The position numbers and the translations under genes were made by a program. Under the pieces are notes generated by a model that saw only the letters and a list, made by a program, of their open reading frames with translations, ran no database searches and was not told where the DNA came from. A stretch of DNA of 64,000 nt from Melanopsichium pennsylvanicum (Eukaryota; Basidiomycota; Ustilaginomycetes; Ustilaginales): positions 372,001-436,000 of the forward strand of contig OAPG01000001.1 of NCBI GenBank assembly GCA_900208305.1, in the 5' to 3' direction. Below, in pieces: positions 51,709-63,123 of the stretch; the first letter of the stretch is position 1, and the number at the start of each line of letters is the position of its first letter.

Positions 51709-53405
51709 ATGATCTACGCTCCCATCGCCAAGACTCAGCTTGAGTGGTACGCCTCGCTCAATCCTCTCGAGCATGGTGTCGACAACAAGTTCTTCCGTAA
51801 GACGTAAGTATCTCAAGTGTCAATCGAAAACTTGGCTGTTTGCTCGCTTTGAACCAATGTTACTCACGCCTTACGCTGCATCCCTGTCCATATACTTAAC
51901 TTTTTAGCTCTATCATCGCTACCATCGGCCCCAAAACCAACAACGTCCAGGTGCTTGGCGCCCTCCGCCAGGCCGGTATGAACATTGTCCGTCTCAACGC
52001 TTCCCACGGCTCCCATGAGTACTTCAAGTCGGTCGTGGACAACGCTCGCGCTGTTGTGGCTCAAACTCCTGGTCGTCCTCTCGCCATCGCTCTTGACACA
52101 AAGGGCCCCGAGATGCGAACCGGTGTCATGGTCAATGGCGAGGACGTCAAGATCTCCATGGGTCACGAGTTCTATGTCACAACCGACGATTCTTACGCCG
52201 ACAAGTGTTCCCTTGAATACCTCTACATCGACTACAAGAACCTTGCCAACAAGGTCGAGGTGGGTCGAACCATCTACATAGACGACGGTATCCTTTCGCT
52301 CCAGGTGCTCAACGTCGAGAGCGACAAGCTCGTCAAGGTTCGTGCCGTCAACAACGGTGTTCTCTCCTCCAAGAAGGGTGTCAATCTTCCCATGACTGAG
52401 GTCGACCTCCCCGCCATCTCTGAGAAGGACAAGAAGGATATTGAATTCGCCGTCGAGCAGGACCTCGACATGATCTTTGCTTCGTTTATCCGACGTGGCT
52501 CTGATGTCCGCACCATCCGCGAGATCTTGGGTGAAAAGGGTGCGCACATCAAGATCATCTCCAAGGTGGAGAACCACCAGGGTGTGCAGAACTTTGACGA
52601 GATCTTGAAGGAGTCGGACGGTATTATGGTCGCGCGTGGTGACCTCGGTATCGAGATCCCCGCTCCTCAGGTGTTTATGGCTCAAAAGATGATGATCTCC
52701 AAGTGCAACATTGCGGGCAAGCCCGTGATTTGCGCCACTCAGATGCTCGAGTCGATGATTGTCAACAACCGACCCACTCGTGCCGAGGTTTCCGACGTTG
52801 CCAACGCTGTTCTGGATGGTGCTGACTGTGTCATGCTCTCGGGAGAGACTGCCAAGGGTGCATACCCCATCGAGGCTGTCAAGATGATGGCCGAGACCGC
52901 ATACCTCGCCGAACAGTCTGTTTCATACGTTCCGCTCTTCAACGAGATGCGAACGCTCACGTCCATTCCAACCGATACCAACGAGACCATCGCCATGGCC
53001 GCCGTCGCCGCTTCGCTCGAACAGCACGCTGGTGCGATCTTGCTCATGTCCACCTCGGGTACTACGGCTCGACTTGTGAGCAAGTACCGTCCGTCTTGCC
53101 CCATTCTCACTATCACTCGCAACCCTCACACGGCTAGGGACGTTCACCTTTACCGTGGATGTTATCCATTCCTTTACCCTCACCCCCGTCCCGAGGACAA
53201 CTCCAAGTGGCAGGAGGATGTTGATAACCGTATCAAGTATGGTCTTGCTGAGGCTCTTGCGCTGGGTATCATTGAGAAGGGAGATGTGGTAATTACTTTG
53301 CAGGGATGGAGGGCACAGAGCGGTAGTACAAACACTATTCGAATCCTGAGCGTTCCAGAAAGCGCTCGTGACTTTAAGCTCGAGGGAACGCACGCCAACC
53401 AATAA
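51709..53405 (+). CDS. pyk1: Pyruvate kinase
   Basis: Exon 1 is 51709-51803 and exon 2 is 51908-53405 (GTAAGT to TTTTTAG, phase 2), giving 530 residues. The core motifs are intact: [11 protein letters not shown], the active-site helix [19 protein letters not shown] with the catalytic lysine and Mg2+-binding Glu, [13 protein letters not shown], and [13 protein letters not shown] with [19 protein letters not shown]. The enzyme converts phosphoenolpyruvate and ADP to pyruvate and ATP, the last step of glycolysis. Codon use is strongly biased toward C-ending codons, as expected for an abundant protein. The intron lies early, after KT in FFRKTS. Confidence 0.97.
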
Positions 53406-54902
53406 AGCAATGTCTAGGTTTACACAAAACAAAACAAAAAATAGCAACAATACCATCATCCCGTTGTGAGGTAGCACGGTTGGATAGATTTTATTTTATT
53501 TTTTTTCCTTTTTTTGATGTGCTCTGGCTGTTTGTAAAAAGTTTTTGACTCCACAATCGGGGTTTACTTTTTCTTCCTGTTGCAACAATTTGCAGGTGTT
53601 CTGTTTTTTTTTGGCATTTTGGTGGTGTGGTGAGTGATTGTGCAGCCTATGTTGCCGTTGATGCTGAAGAGGAGGAGGAGGAGAAAAGGAAAGGAAAGGA
53701 AGAGGTGATATAGAAGAGGAAGCTTTCACACCTAGACGATGGAGTGAGAGTCATTTTCTGAGAAGCTATGATGGGCAGAGAGAGCTTTGATATCTAGAGG
53801 TAAAGATTTGCGACGTAGCCCTCAGAATGGGAGGGGCAGAGCAACGACTAGGAGGATAAGGAGCTGAACAGTGTGCTAATCCAAAAAAAAGGGGGTTTGT
53901 TGAAGAATCAACGAGAGTCGAAGCGGATATACTAATACTAATGTAGGATGAGATTGAGGTTAGATTGTACCAAATCAGACGATTCCAAAGTTGGCTAGAT
54001 AACAAATATTCCGATGTATGAATCGGATCGGGTGTGGGGTTCAAGTGCGAAACACGAGGACCGGCGAATTTGGTGTGAATGTAAGCGACGGAAGAAGAAC
54101 AAACCGAACGAAACAGCAGGGATAGTTAACGTTTCTTTGCAACGAATATGGACGTTAAAAGCACTAACGATGGACGGAAACAACCGGTCTTTCTTGTCGT
54201 TCAAGGGAAAAAAAAGGTTTCAAAATGTTACAGCTTGTCTTGCTAACAATCTTGTTGAACGTGTCCAGATGCAACTATGGAAAAGTAATTTACAGTACTT
54301 GGCGATTCGCCACGTGTGACGTCAAGCCTGAATTGCAGTTAATGGTACAAGTGGAACTGCAAAACACTTGAAGCTTCTGCCTACAGAAGTCAAGGAACAA
54401 GAAAACAAATCTAAAGCAAGGTTCATTGCCTAGGTGGCTGTGTCTGTTTAATGGGACGACTTTTTCATATTGATACATTCTCTCCCTCTTCCGAATACAG
54501 GTAACAGTGACAAAAGGCTTGAAACTAACCGGCTTTTGGTGGTTTAGAAAAACCCACGCTTTCTTCTCTGATTAGTTTGTAGGCACATGCCTTTTCGTTT
54601 GAATTCTTTAGCGAGGAGCCTCGTCGTACTTTGAGTGACAGCAGAGAGTATGTAAATTACTGTATGTTCAATTTGTTGGGATTGACGTGCATAATGTTTT
54701 TTTTTTTTTGATTTTCTTTGGTGAAAGTTTAAAGCTCGCATTTCGCAACCCGTCAAATTGTGCGCCTCTGGTTTTGACTTTGTTTGTTGTGGAATTTTTT
54801 GGGTAAATCTGTTAGCCGGGTTGCTCACCATACACCAGAAGAGAGTCTGTAAAATCTCTCTCTTTATCCCCATCATGCCCACTTTTTTATTGAGTCGTGT
54901 GA

Positions 54903-54958
<56 letters not shown>

Positions 54959-55726
54959 GGTAAAGCAGGAGAGCCCTTTTTTAATCGTATTCCGAGTGTG
55001 GGGGATGAAAACCATATGATTACGGTGTAGCGACTATGTATATATCATCACCTAAAACCGGATTCTCTTCACTTGTTGAAATGCATAATCCGGTCCTTTT
55101 TGACAACCTCCGGGATTCAATTTCATTCATACAAAACTTGAACAATACAGTACGCTCCCCTCCCTTGCTATCTATACTTTATTTTCTAGACAATGATCCT
55201 ATGAGCTAACTGTCTCATTCCACGCTCAGCTCTTGTTACTTGCGTTTTTGCATCCGCGGGGAATTAAAGTGCATGTCCTTTTTTTGGCGGCTTGTTGAGC
55301 TTTTCGGTCTCTTTGCGATCGCCTGTCCGACAAACGACGGCCCTCACTCATGACTGCACTTGGGGCATGCTTTGCATCCACTGCCAAGAGAATGATAGCT
55401 CATGTTGCCACTCTCTTGGGTTCAGCTCGAGCAAAGTGAGTGCAGCTCCGCACCCAAATCTACCGGTTGCTTGTTGGGCCGATCAAGCCGTGTCTGGGAC
55501 GGATTAGGAGTCAACTATCAGAAGTTTTGCCACATATAAAGTTTCTCATTCCGACTGCCAAGCACTGCATCGGCTTTGTCTTCTTCTTCTTTTGGCCACC
55601 TTGTCTATTCAGGGTCTCTCTTTCCAGCACACCAGTATATAGATCAACTACCTTCCATTGTGATCTCAATCCCCATCTTGGACGACACCCTCTTCTGCAT
55701 ACGACACAATCAACACTCATCACACC
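53406..55726. other. Long intergenic region with CT/CA microsatellite
   Basis: 2.3 kb without a supported gene. It carries a (CT)14(CA)12 compound repeat (54905-54957) and AT-rich sequence. The region before 55727 is C/T-rich and probably the elongase leader. Confidence 0.5.
54905..54957. repeat. Compound microsatellite (CT)n(CA)n
   Basis: Seen directly. Confidence 0.9.
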
Positions 55727-56812
55727 ATGCTGTATCCACTCGACAATCCTCGACTTTCCATCCTTCAGCGTTTGGCCGATCAACCTTACCCTGCCAAGCC
55801 ACAAGGTCTCCCCGTGGCAGACTGGGCTTTTGAGCTCTCACTCTCTCCCTACGTCCCACTCTTGACCGGGCTTTTATACCTCTTGGCCACTCATGCAACC
55901 AACCATCGCTTTGGTCCTGGTAAACCCAAACCTACCGATCTGGTAAAACAATCTTACGGTCTTAGCCAAACCGTTTTGGGACACAACATCCTCCTCGCCG
56001 CCTACAGTGGTTGGACGTTTTTCCATGCTGCCACGCGTATCTTTGCGTACCTTTTTCGAGGAGCTGCTTCCGGTGGTATTTCTGGTTTCACCAATGCATA
56101 CTGTACCGTACCTATCGCCGATGCATCTTTTGCAGGACTCGGAATTTACGTATGGTTATTCTATATTAGCAAGTACTACGAAATCATTGATTCGGTCATC
56201 CTCATTTTGAAAGGTAAACCAGTCAGTAATTTGCAGAGTTATCATCATGCTGGAGCCATTCTTTGCATGTGGGCTGCTTATAGGTACTCTGCGCCCGCTG
56301 TTTTCATCTTTCTACTCTTCAACTCGTTAGTGCACACTTTGATGTACACTTATTACTCGATGACCGCTATGAAGCTTCCTTTTACTGGTGGGCTCAAGAG
56401 GAGTATGACGAAAATTCAGATTACACAACTTGTGGTGGGATGTGGTATGGCGACAAGTTATGGATTCTTGACCTATAACCCTAGCGCATATCCTACAGGG
56501 GTGGTGCCTATTCCAGGTCGACATATCATCAACCCTATTTCAGCGGCTTATTCTTCGTTCGACAGCGTAAATAATGTAACGACGAGTGGATCTTTGATCG
56601 CATCCAATACAAAGGAAGCAGTTGAGTTTATTAAACATAAAATTCTTTCGACAGTAGACGTAAATGCAAGGACGCCTTGCGTTTCAACAACGGGACAATC
56701 TTTCGCAGTTGCACTCAATGTTGCTTATCTCGTACCTCTCATCTACCTCTTTGTTAGCTTTTACATTAGGAGCTATCAAAAGAAACATGCAAAGACATCA
56801 AAGTCTCAGTGA
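55727..56812 (+). CDS. ELO-family fatty-acid elongase (3-ketoacyl-CoA synthase), QxxHH type
   Basis: 361 residues in one exon with about seven hydrophobic spans. All ELO landmarks are present: SKYYEIIDSVILILKGK (near 148-164), the histidine box as LQSYHHAGA (near 170-178), FNSLVHTLMYTYY and KIQITQLVVGCGM. The box has Gln at the first position where saturated/monounsaturated elongases carry His (HxxHH). QxxHH is described for elongases acting on polyunsaturated or delta-desaturated chains, for example in Mortierella. ELO enzymes add malonyl units to acyl-CoA in the ER. The C-terminus (KKHAKTSKSQ) is Lys-rich, consistent with ER retention. Substrate preference is an inference from one residue. 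Confidence 0.88.
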   Translation: MLYPLDNPRLSILQRLADQPYPAKPQGLPVADWAFELSLSPYVPLLTGLLYLLATHATNHRFGPGKPKPTDLVKQSYGLSQTVLGHNILLAAYSGWTFFHAATRIFAYLFRGAASGGISGFTNAYCTVPIADASFAGLGIYVWLFYISKYYEIIDSVILILKGKPVSNLQSYHHAGAILCMWAAYRYSAPAVFIFLLFNSLVHTLMYTYYSMTAMKLPFTGGLKRSMTKIQITQLVVGCGMATSYGFLTYNPSAYPTGVVPIPGRHIINPISAAYSSFDSVNNVTTSGSLIASNTKEAVEFIKHKILSTVDVNARTPCVSTTGQSFAVALNVAYLVPLIYLFVSFYIRSYQKKHAKTSKSQ

Positions 56813-57378
56813 AAACGAAAAAAAAAAACCCCCCAATCCAAACATCCCAATATAACCTCCCTCCTTCTCTTCTGGCATATCATTCCCCAGAGCTGCATAC
56901 CTAAACCAAAGCCCAAAGAATACCGTTCCCTTGTTGTCAAAACTCAACTGCTCTTCGATTTACCCTTCTAATATCATCCTCACTTTTCTTTTCCTTCTCT
57001 CTAAGCGCTCGCTTCCTCGTTTTTGTTTTTGTTTTTGTTTTTTGGTTTCCCGAGTAATTATCCTCCTTTTTATTTAATATATTGTTTTGCTTTATAGTAA
57101 ACTTTACATTACAGTAAATTACAAGGAAAATTGTTGCGATAAAGACAAACGAAACGAAAAAAACAAAATGCAAAAGTTGAAAGTGATGCTAAAACGACGA
57201 AAAAAAACAAAACAAAACAAAAACACTAGTTGAGATGCGAGAATGAAAGCATAGCAAGGGGAATGGTGAGATAATGCTATGTTGCTTTGCTGTTGGTATC
57301 AAGTAATGAACAGGAGAATGGTGGAAACGGTCTAATAATACTACATAGAGAAAAGCGCAAGGATGGGATGGGTTGAAA
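56813..57378. other. Convergent 3' region
   Basis: Between elongase and secreted-protein genes. AT-rich with TTTTTG and AAAAC repeats. No gene was recognised. Confidence 0.5.
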
Positions 57379-58347
57379 TTAGAGAATGCCAAGTTGTTGA
57401 AGAACTCTTCCGATACGAGCAGCGATTCTCTCTGCAATCCAACTACCTAGCGCCTCCAAACCCCAAAATAAGAATCCTCTACTTAATGCATCCACCTTCT
57501 TGACAGTCAACACGGCAGTTCTACCATCCTGACGAATGTTATGATTAATCCCATGTCTTCCTGGTTCCAACAACCCATCCACCCATTCCACATCTGCTTT
57601 GTAATAAACATTGTTCCATTTCCCACCCCTTTGCGCTGCCGAAACCAACAAATCACGACCCACATTGTAACCATCTTTATCAATGGTATGGTGATACTTT
57701 AAATTCTTTTCTTTGGAAACAGCTAGGAACCAAGCTCCCGTATTTGCCATTGTACCATTCTGTTTCCAAACTCGAAAATGATTTCCTCCATACAACGATT
57801 CCCAACATGCTCCAACCCATCTTCCCGGTGCACCCGGAAAAGCGGTTTCTCGATACTCAAACATTTCAGGAATCCAACCTTTTCCATCACCCAAATCGGC
57901 ACGTTGAAGGTTACCCATATGAAGATTCAGACATTCGAAACTGAAACCGATGGTACGGATGTAGTTTTTTAAACCCAGATCGGATAGCACGTGACGATCG
58001 CTTTTGCCAGAAATGATGACGTTGATGGGTTCACGTAGACCGTTACCCACCAAGTCGAGCATAGATCCTCCGTAGGTGCGTGGATCTATCCATCCAGGTA
58101 GGTCTGTATCGCCCGTGCCGTCGCCATTGTCCAGATCAGAGGCACTGTAAACGGCTTGTTCAGAGAAAGAGTCATTGTAGGTGAGGTAATCGGATACCGA
58201 GATGCTAAGATCGTTGAGGTGGAGAGATTGACGTGTAGAAGCGTTGGTGTTGGGTGTTGTGTAGCGATGGACGGGTAGCCATGGCATGGCAGATGTGAGC
58301 GCTGGAGTGATGGCGATTGTGGCCAGCAATGCGACGATGAAGCGCAT
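57379..58347 (-). CDS. Conserved fungal secreted protein of unknown function
   Basis: 322 residues from the ATG at 58347 (MRFIVALLATIAITPALTSA), a clear signal peptide. The frame is open to 58419 but the upstream residues would bury the signal. The mature protein has no membrane span. It carries conserved-looking blocks: INVIISGKSDRHVLSDLGLK, FSFECLNLHMGNLQRADLGD, GRWVGACWESLYGGNHFRVW and KQNGTMANTGAWFLAVSKE. The pattern (ISG-SD, ADLGDG, C-WE---GG-HFR-W-QNG) recurs, as I recall it, in a widespread family of uncharacterised ascomycete and basidiomycete secreted proteins. Two cysteines (ECL and ACW) could form a disulfide. No catalytic motif is obvious. Confidence 0.75.
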   Translation of the reverse strand: MRFIVALLATIAITPALTSAMPWLPVHRYTTPNTNASTRQSLHLNDLSISVSDYLTYNDSFSEQAVYSASDLDNGDGTGDTDLPGWIDPRTYGGSMLDLVGNGLREPINVIISGKSDRHVLSDLGLKNYIRTIGFSFECLNLHMGNLQRADLGDGKGWIPEMFEYRETAFPGAPGRWVGACWESLYGGNHFRVWKQNGTMANTGAWFLAVSKEKNLKYHHTIDKDGYNVGRDLLVSAAQRGGKWNNVYYKADVEWVDGLLEPGRHGINHNIRQDGRTAVLTVKKVDALSRGFLFWGLEALGSWIAERIAARIGRVLQQLGIL

Positions 58348-58792
58348 GATGATGTTGCTGATCGTAAAATGGTATGTGATTGATGATAAAGATATTGGGT
58401 GAATGGATTGTTGTGCCAAGAAGGAATGATATCAATATGGTTGGCAGAGTTTCCAAAACAAGACAAAGAGCCAAACACAAACAGTCGACAGTGAATTCAC
58501 TCGAGATTTCGCGCAGTAAGCGAGTGCGCTCTGAAATTTGAGCATTACAGTCATTTGCGGGGTGAGCGATTGATGCTTCTCTGCAGGAGGTTACATGACC
58601 GAAGAGAAGTTTGAAACATGTTATTCGTACGATAGACACAATGGTGCTGAGCCTCCACATTAATAAATCACCTGGCACTTGGGCTGTACCCGATTTACAG
58701 TATACACTACTCTCACTCTACCCAATCCAACACCAACACCAACACCAATCATCACCATCACCTACTCTGCCACTCACTACCCCTCTCGTCTC

Positions 58793-58825
<33 letters not shown>

Positions 58826-58853
58826 TATTTTCTTTTTACTTCTTCTGCCAACC
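58348..58853. promoter_or_regulatory. Divergent promoter region, secreted protein / Sec17
   Basis: 506 bp; a (TTTC)n tract at 58796-58826 immediately precedes the Sec17 ATG and is probably in its 5' leader. Confidence 0.5.
58796..58826. repeat. (TTTC)n microsatellite
   Basis: About eight units just upstream of the Sec17 start codon. Confidence 0.9.
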
Positions 58854-59929
58854 ATGTCAACCAGCACCCCAGAGGAACTTATTAAAAATGCCGAAAAAAA
58901 GGCCTCCGCCTCTAGCGGTTGGTTCTCCTCCGCAACATCCAAACAAGAAGAAGCCATCGAACTGTTCAAAGCGGCTGCCAACAAATTTCGCATTAATAAT
59001 CGATTTGAAGAAGCTGGAAACGCATACATGCGAGCTGCCGAAGTCGAGATCAAAACTGGTGAAAAAGATTATGCTGCCAATACTTTTTTCGAGGCCAACA
59101 AATGTTTTCGAATGTCACGTCCCGAATTGGCGGTTGTAGCTCTAATTCGAGCACGTGAGATCTTGATCGAACGTGGAAGATTCAGACAAGCTGCGGATAG
59201 AGAGAAAGCCGTAGCAGAATTGTACAAGAACGATGCAGCCGATCCGGAAAGGGCTCTAGAGGCGTACGAACAAGCCGCGGGTTGGTATTTACAGGAGGGC
59301 GCGAATGCTACAGCCAGTGGTTGCTTTAGGGAAGCAGCACAGTTGGCAACCGATTTAGTACGATTCCCACAGGCAATTGAGAGATGGGAGCAGGTCGCAA
59401 GTATGAGTTTGGAAAGCAATTTGACTCGGTACAGTGTCAAGGATTATTATCTCAATGCAGGATTGTGTTATCTTGCCATTCCAGTAAGACATTCTCTCTC
59501 TCTCTCTCTCCCTGTCCCTCGACCACGTTTCTTGACCTTCCATTGTTCTTCGTTCTGTGTCACTAACGCATCTCACCTTCTCTGCGCTTCTCTTTCTTTC
59601 TTCCTCTCCTTTCATGTATTCAACCATTCTTTATCGTGGGACCCTTTTTTTTTTTGAACGTATCAAACCTTTATGGCGGTTCACAAAACCAGGACTATGT
59701 GGCAGCAGTACGAGCCATGCAATTCTACGCCGAACAAGATGCATCGTTTCCAACCACCATGGAAGGTCGATTCCTTCACTCGCTCGTACAAGCATGTGAA
59801 GAGGGCGACCTTCAAGCTTTCGATGGTAGGGTACAGGAATATGATAGGACCAAAAAAATTCAAGGTTGGCAAGCTTCTTTGCTCCGAGCAGTTAGAAAGG
59901 GCATTCAGGACGAACCGGATCTTTCCTAG
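58854..59929 (+). CDS. sec17: Alpha-SNAP (Sec17), SNARE-disassembly adaptor
   Basis: Exon 1 is 58854-59483 and exon 2 is 59693-59929 (GTAAGA to ACCAG, phase 0), giving 288 residues, the usual family length. The start MSTSTPEELIKNAEKKASAS is followed by the TPR-like helical repeats, with DPERALEAYEQAAGWYLQEG in the middle and FRMSRPELAVVALIRAREIL before it. The C-terminus (KKIQGWQASLLRAVRKGIQD, ending EPDLS) contains the conserved leucines that stimulate the Sec18/NSF ATPase. Sec17 bridges SNARE bundles and Sec18 during membrane fusion cycles. Reading through the intron would give a false ~348-codon product. Confidence 0.95.
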
Positions 59930-60256
59930 AAAAAAAAAAAAAAAAAAAAAGGAAATTATAATTTTACGTTCAACTCTAGATTGGTCTTTCCACGGGGTTG
60001 ACGGGGTTCATCCTCCTCGTTTCTCTCACGTCATATTTTCTTTTTCTTTCTGCAGGAGTAATGTTGTTTGGGCTGTGTATATTGGGGGGAATGTGTGGTT
60101 TTAAATGTTTCTGAATATATGTTTGTGTCAGGCAGACTGTGCTGAGACAAATACAGGTTTTATGATGATATTGAGATGGTTATTTTTTATTTTCAATTTT
60201 CAATTTTTATTTTTTTTAAAGTGAGGGGTAAATTGGAAAGAGAGAGAGAGAGGGGC
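59930..60256. other. Convergent 3' region
   Basis: Starts with a ~20-A tract right after the Sec17 stop. No gene was recognised. Confidence 0.5.
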
Positions 60257-62173
60257 TCAGTATTCCAATTGGCAAGCCAAAGCGAGGAAAGCGTCATCGT
60301 CATGATCATCAAAGCTATCATCGCTTGAACTTGGTTGGTGTTGTTTGTGATCAAAATTGAATGTTTTTGCTGTCGCGATTTTGACTGGAGGATTGGTGGT
60401 AATTGTGCTGACAACATTCGTTCTCGAGATGACTGGAGGACGAAAAGGAGCAGCTGGACCCGCGTTGGTTAGCGATGATGTCTGTGACTGGGATGCTGAT
60501 GACATAACAGCAAATTGAGAACTGCTTCTTGGCAATCCCACTTGACGTGCCTGCGACGTTCCTACTGTCAAAGCATGAGTTCGCGCTCGGTTCACTCCAT
60601 TACCCATCTTCCGTATTGGAGTGCTACCACTGCTGCTGGTGCTGGTGCTGGTGGTGGGGACGGTGATGATGGAACTAGGCTTGCGAGGAGAGCAAGAAGC
60701 ACTTTTGGAGTGGAGCAGAGATGGTCCACGAGTACCAAGTTTCTTGGTATGATGATGATAGTTGTTGGTCTGCTGCTGCATTGCTTCGATCCGTGCACTG
60801 CGTTTGATCGGTGATACTTGACTGGTAACGGTGCGGGACGCTTCCTGTATTGGTGAAGAGACTTCAATAATGGTATTGGAATTGACAGCTAGTGCTTCAG
60901 TAGGCGTCGAGATGGATTTGACCAGAGCTTGCAATGGAACAGATCGAGGCTGGCTGGAAACATGGTTGCTGTTCTTGTTGGTAGTAGTGTCCTGCTGGCG
61001 AGATTGACTAGTTTGCGACAATCTGACGCTTTCGCCAGGTGCAATGGTCGTCGTCTTGACAATAAACATCTCGTCTTCGTTCTGCACCTGACGTTCTATC
61101 GGAATATTCACCGGTCTTGGCTGAAGAGCTCGCACGCTCGCATGATCCCCCGCTACTGCTCTAAACACATCATGGTCGCTCTTGACCGCACGAAAACCCT
61201 TGCGTGGTTGCAACCCTTCCTCTGCCCTGTTGTCAATCTGACTCGACCTCAACCCTGCCTCTTGCGAATGCACCATGGTACGTGAACCGCTTGGCGCGGA
61301 AGCTGTCCTATTGATCCCTTCTCTCTGTGTCAACCTGCTACCACCCTGTGAAATGTCTCTATTCAACGACACGGTGGGCAGATTTGTTGTAATAGCGGTG
61401 TTGCTGTCCGAACCGCTCGTGGATGGTCTTGAAGCGTGCATTCCCTGGATCGCAGCTTGAAGGTTTTCAAAGAGTTTGAGACAGTCTGTTGCACGACCCG
61501 AGTCGTCTGTGAAACCGAGACCTGCCATAAAAGATTCCTTCTTACGTCTTCGTGGTGGCCGACGATCGATTCTGCGATGTGAGGACGCATCGCGTTCAAG
61601 CAGAGGTGGTGGATCGTTGGTGCTTGAGCTGAGTTGGCCAGGTGATGAAAGCTGTCGCATTCTTCCAGTATTACCAGCATGCATAATTCTCCTCCTTGTC
61701 GATTCGGGTGATGACTCGCCCACATCTCCTAACAACAACCTCTTGGGCTCTGTTTCAACATGGTCGTCGTCGTCGTCGTCATCGTCATGGTCGGAGAGAT
61801 CGAGTGTGATGTACTCTCCGACTTTGCCTCTATTTGGAGTAGGATCGGAGACATGCCGGCTATTGGATTCACGGATAAGCTTCCTCTTAGTGGAGTCGGC
61901 TTTACCTCTTCTCGATACTAGAGGAGACTGCGATTCAAGCGCACCAGGTAGCTTCTTGAGCTCTCCTACAAATGCTTGTGTGCAAAGTGGCAAAGTGGGC
62001 GAGTCCTGCGATTTGTTGGGTGTCCAGTTGTGTAATTGTCGAAGCACGCCTGGAGATGGCGATGCGTGCCAAAAGACTTTGGATGTGGAAGGTTGCGAGG
62101 AGGATTGTTGGGACGAAGGAGGGCCAGCGGCGGAAGAGTTGGATAGATTGAGCGAGTCAAAGAGCTCCGACAT
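60257..62173 (-). CDS. Large disordered protein of unknown function
   Basis: 638 residues in one frame, starting MSELFDSLNLSNSS. It is mostly S, T, P, Q and R. There is an Asp run (DDDDDDDD near residue 135, from a GTC triplet repeat), several basic clusters (RRPPRRRKKESF near 205) and an acidic, hydrophobic-ended tail (DSFDDHDDDAFLALACQLEY). The short tail motif, acidic with spaced F/L residues, looks like a docking peptide. No folded domain is evident. A 276-codon plus-strand frame over 61476-62306 is the shadow of this gene. Confidence 0.6.
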   Translation of the reverse strand: MSELFDSLNLSNSSAAGPPSSQQSSSQPSTSKVFWHASPSPGVLRQLHNWTPNKSQDSPTLPLCTQAFVGELKKLPGALESQSPLVSRRGKADSTKRKLIRESNSRHVSDPTPNRGKVGEYITLDLSDHDDDDDDDDHVETEPKRLLLGDVGESSPESTRRRIMHAGNTGRMRQLSSPGQLSSSTNDPPPLLERDASSHRRIDRRPPRRRKKESFMAGLGFTDDSGRATDCLKLFENLQAAIQGMHASRPSTSGSDSNTAITTNLPTVSLNRDISQGGSRLTQREGINRTASAPSGSRTMVHSQEAGLRSSQIDNRAEEGLQPRKGFRAVKSDHDVFRAVAGDHASVRALQPRPVNIPIERQVQNEDEMFIVKTTTIAPGESVRLSQTSQSRQQDTTTNKNSNHVSSQPRSVPLQALVKSISTPTEALAVNSNTIIEVSSPIQEASRTVTSQVSPIKRSARIEAMQQQTNNYHHHTKKLGTRGPSLLHSKSASCSPRKPSSIITVPTTSTSTSSSGSTPIRKMGNGVNRARTHALTVGTSQARQVGLPRSSSQFAVMSSASQSQTSSLTNAGPAAPFRPPVISRTNVVSTITTNPPVKIATAKTFNFDHKQHQPSSSDDSFDDHDDDAFLALACQLEY

Positions 62174-63123
62174 GGTCTTATACTTGCTAAGGCTGCTGGA
62201 CGATAAGGTGAAAGAGATGGTGAATGATTCCAGCGGGGAGCGGGGAGGAAGTGAGCTGATTGAGATTGTTTGGGCTGATTATACTGGCATGACTGAACGT
62301 AAGTGAATCTGTGGTGCGCACAGCGGAGAGGGTCCAGGTAGTGGTTTCAGGGCTTCCAAGCGAAAGATGGATACCAATCAAGTGTGAGTTGATACAGTAG
62401 GGTATGCAGAGATGAGAAGAGCAGAGTAGAAAAGGATGATATGAAAAGAGAGTGAAGCAGTTCAACCTCAATCTCGACTTTGGTTTTGACGCTGCAGCAT
62501 AACCAACAAAGAAGTCATCTTACGCGCACACTCTCAAATTTCGTCGGATCGCAACCAGCTAATGTAACTTTAGCTGCATCTCGCGCGGCTATCAAACCAA
62601 AATTCATTTTGTAGTCAGTTTGTCACTGCATTCGAGTGTTTCTGCGTATCATGTCTCATCCACTCACACTCACACTCATACTCACACTAATGCTACTCTA
62701 CTCTATTACATAGAACTATCTCTAAGGTGAGCGCTACAGAAGTAAGCATCGGATCATTCATCTTACTTTAAGATAGCATGGTCTATATGTCAAAGGGCCG
62801 CAGAACTAACTTATGAAAACGTTGCTCATTTGTTGATTTGAGCTCGACGCGTCCCGCATATTCGGAGGTCGCGAAACAGTGTGAGTAGGGTGGTGTGCGG
62901 TTGAGGGCGAGAACAACACTCTTTTTTTTTTGGGTGTCAGAATGTTAGGCCGTCCAGTCAACTGTTCTTGCCAAAAATCCTCGACGCCGTTTTCAAAGAC
63001 ACAAAACCACTGTTGCGAGTCGAATTGAGGCTAAAGCTATCGTGTATGATGATGCTGATCGCTGCAATCTAAGTAGCTTAAGTCCAATTCGATTGCATAG
63101 CGTTAGTCAGATAACACTGAGGA
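62174..63123. promoter_or_regulatory. Intergenic between disordered protein and GNAT gene
   Basis: 950 bp; CACACT repeats near 62660-62690. No coding frame is supported. Confidence 0.45.

Noticed and set aside
54035..54050. B-box-like GGTTCAAGTGC
   Set aside because: No acceptor or anticodon arms nearby and no terminator in position.
58611..59657. 348-codon continuous frame covering Sec17
   Set aside because: The part before 58854 is 5' leader including the TTTC repeat, and the part after 59483 is intron; the spliced 288-residue protein matches the family.
61476..62306. 276-codon plus-strand frame
   Set aside because: Exact shadow of the minus-strand disordered protein, with Ser runs from the complementary triplet repeat.
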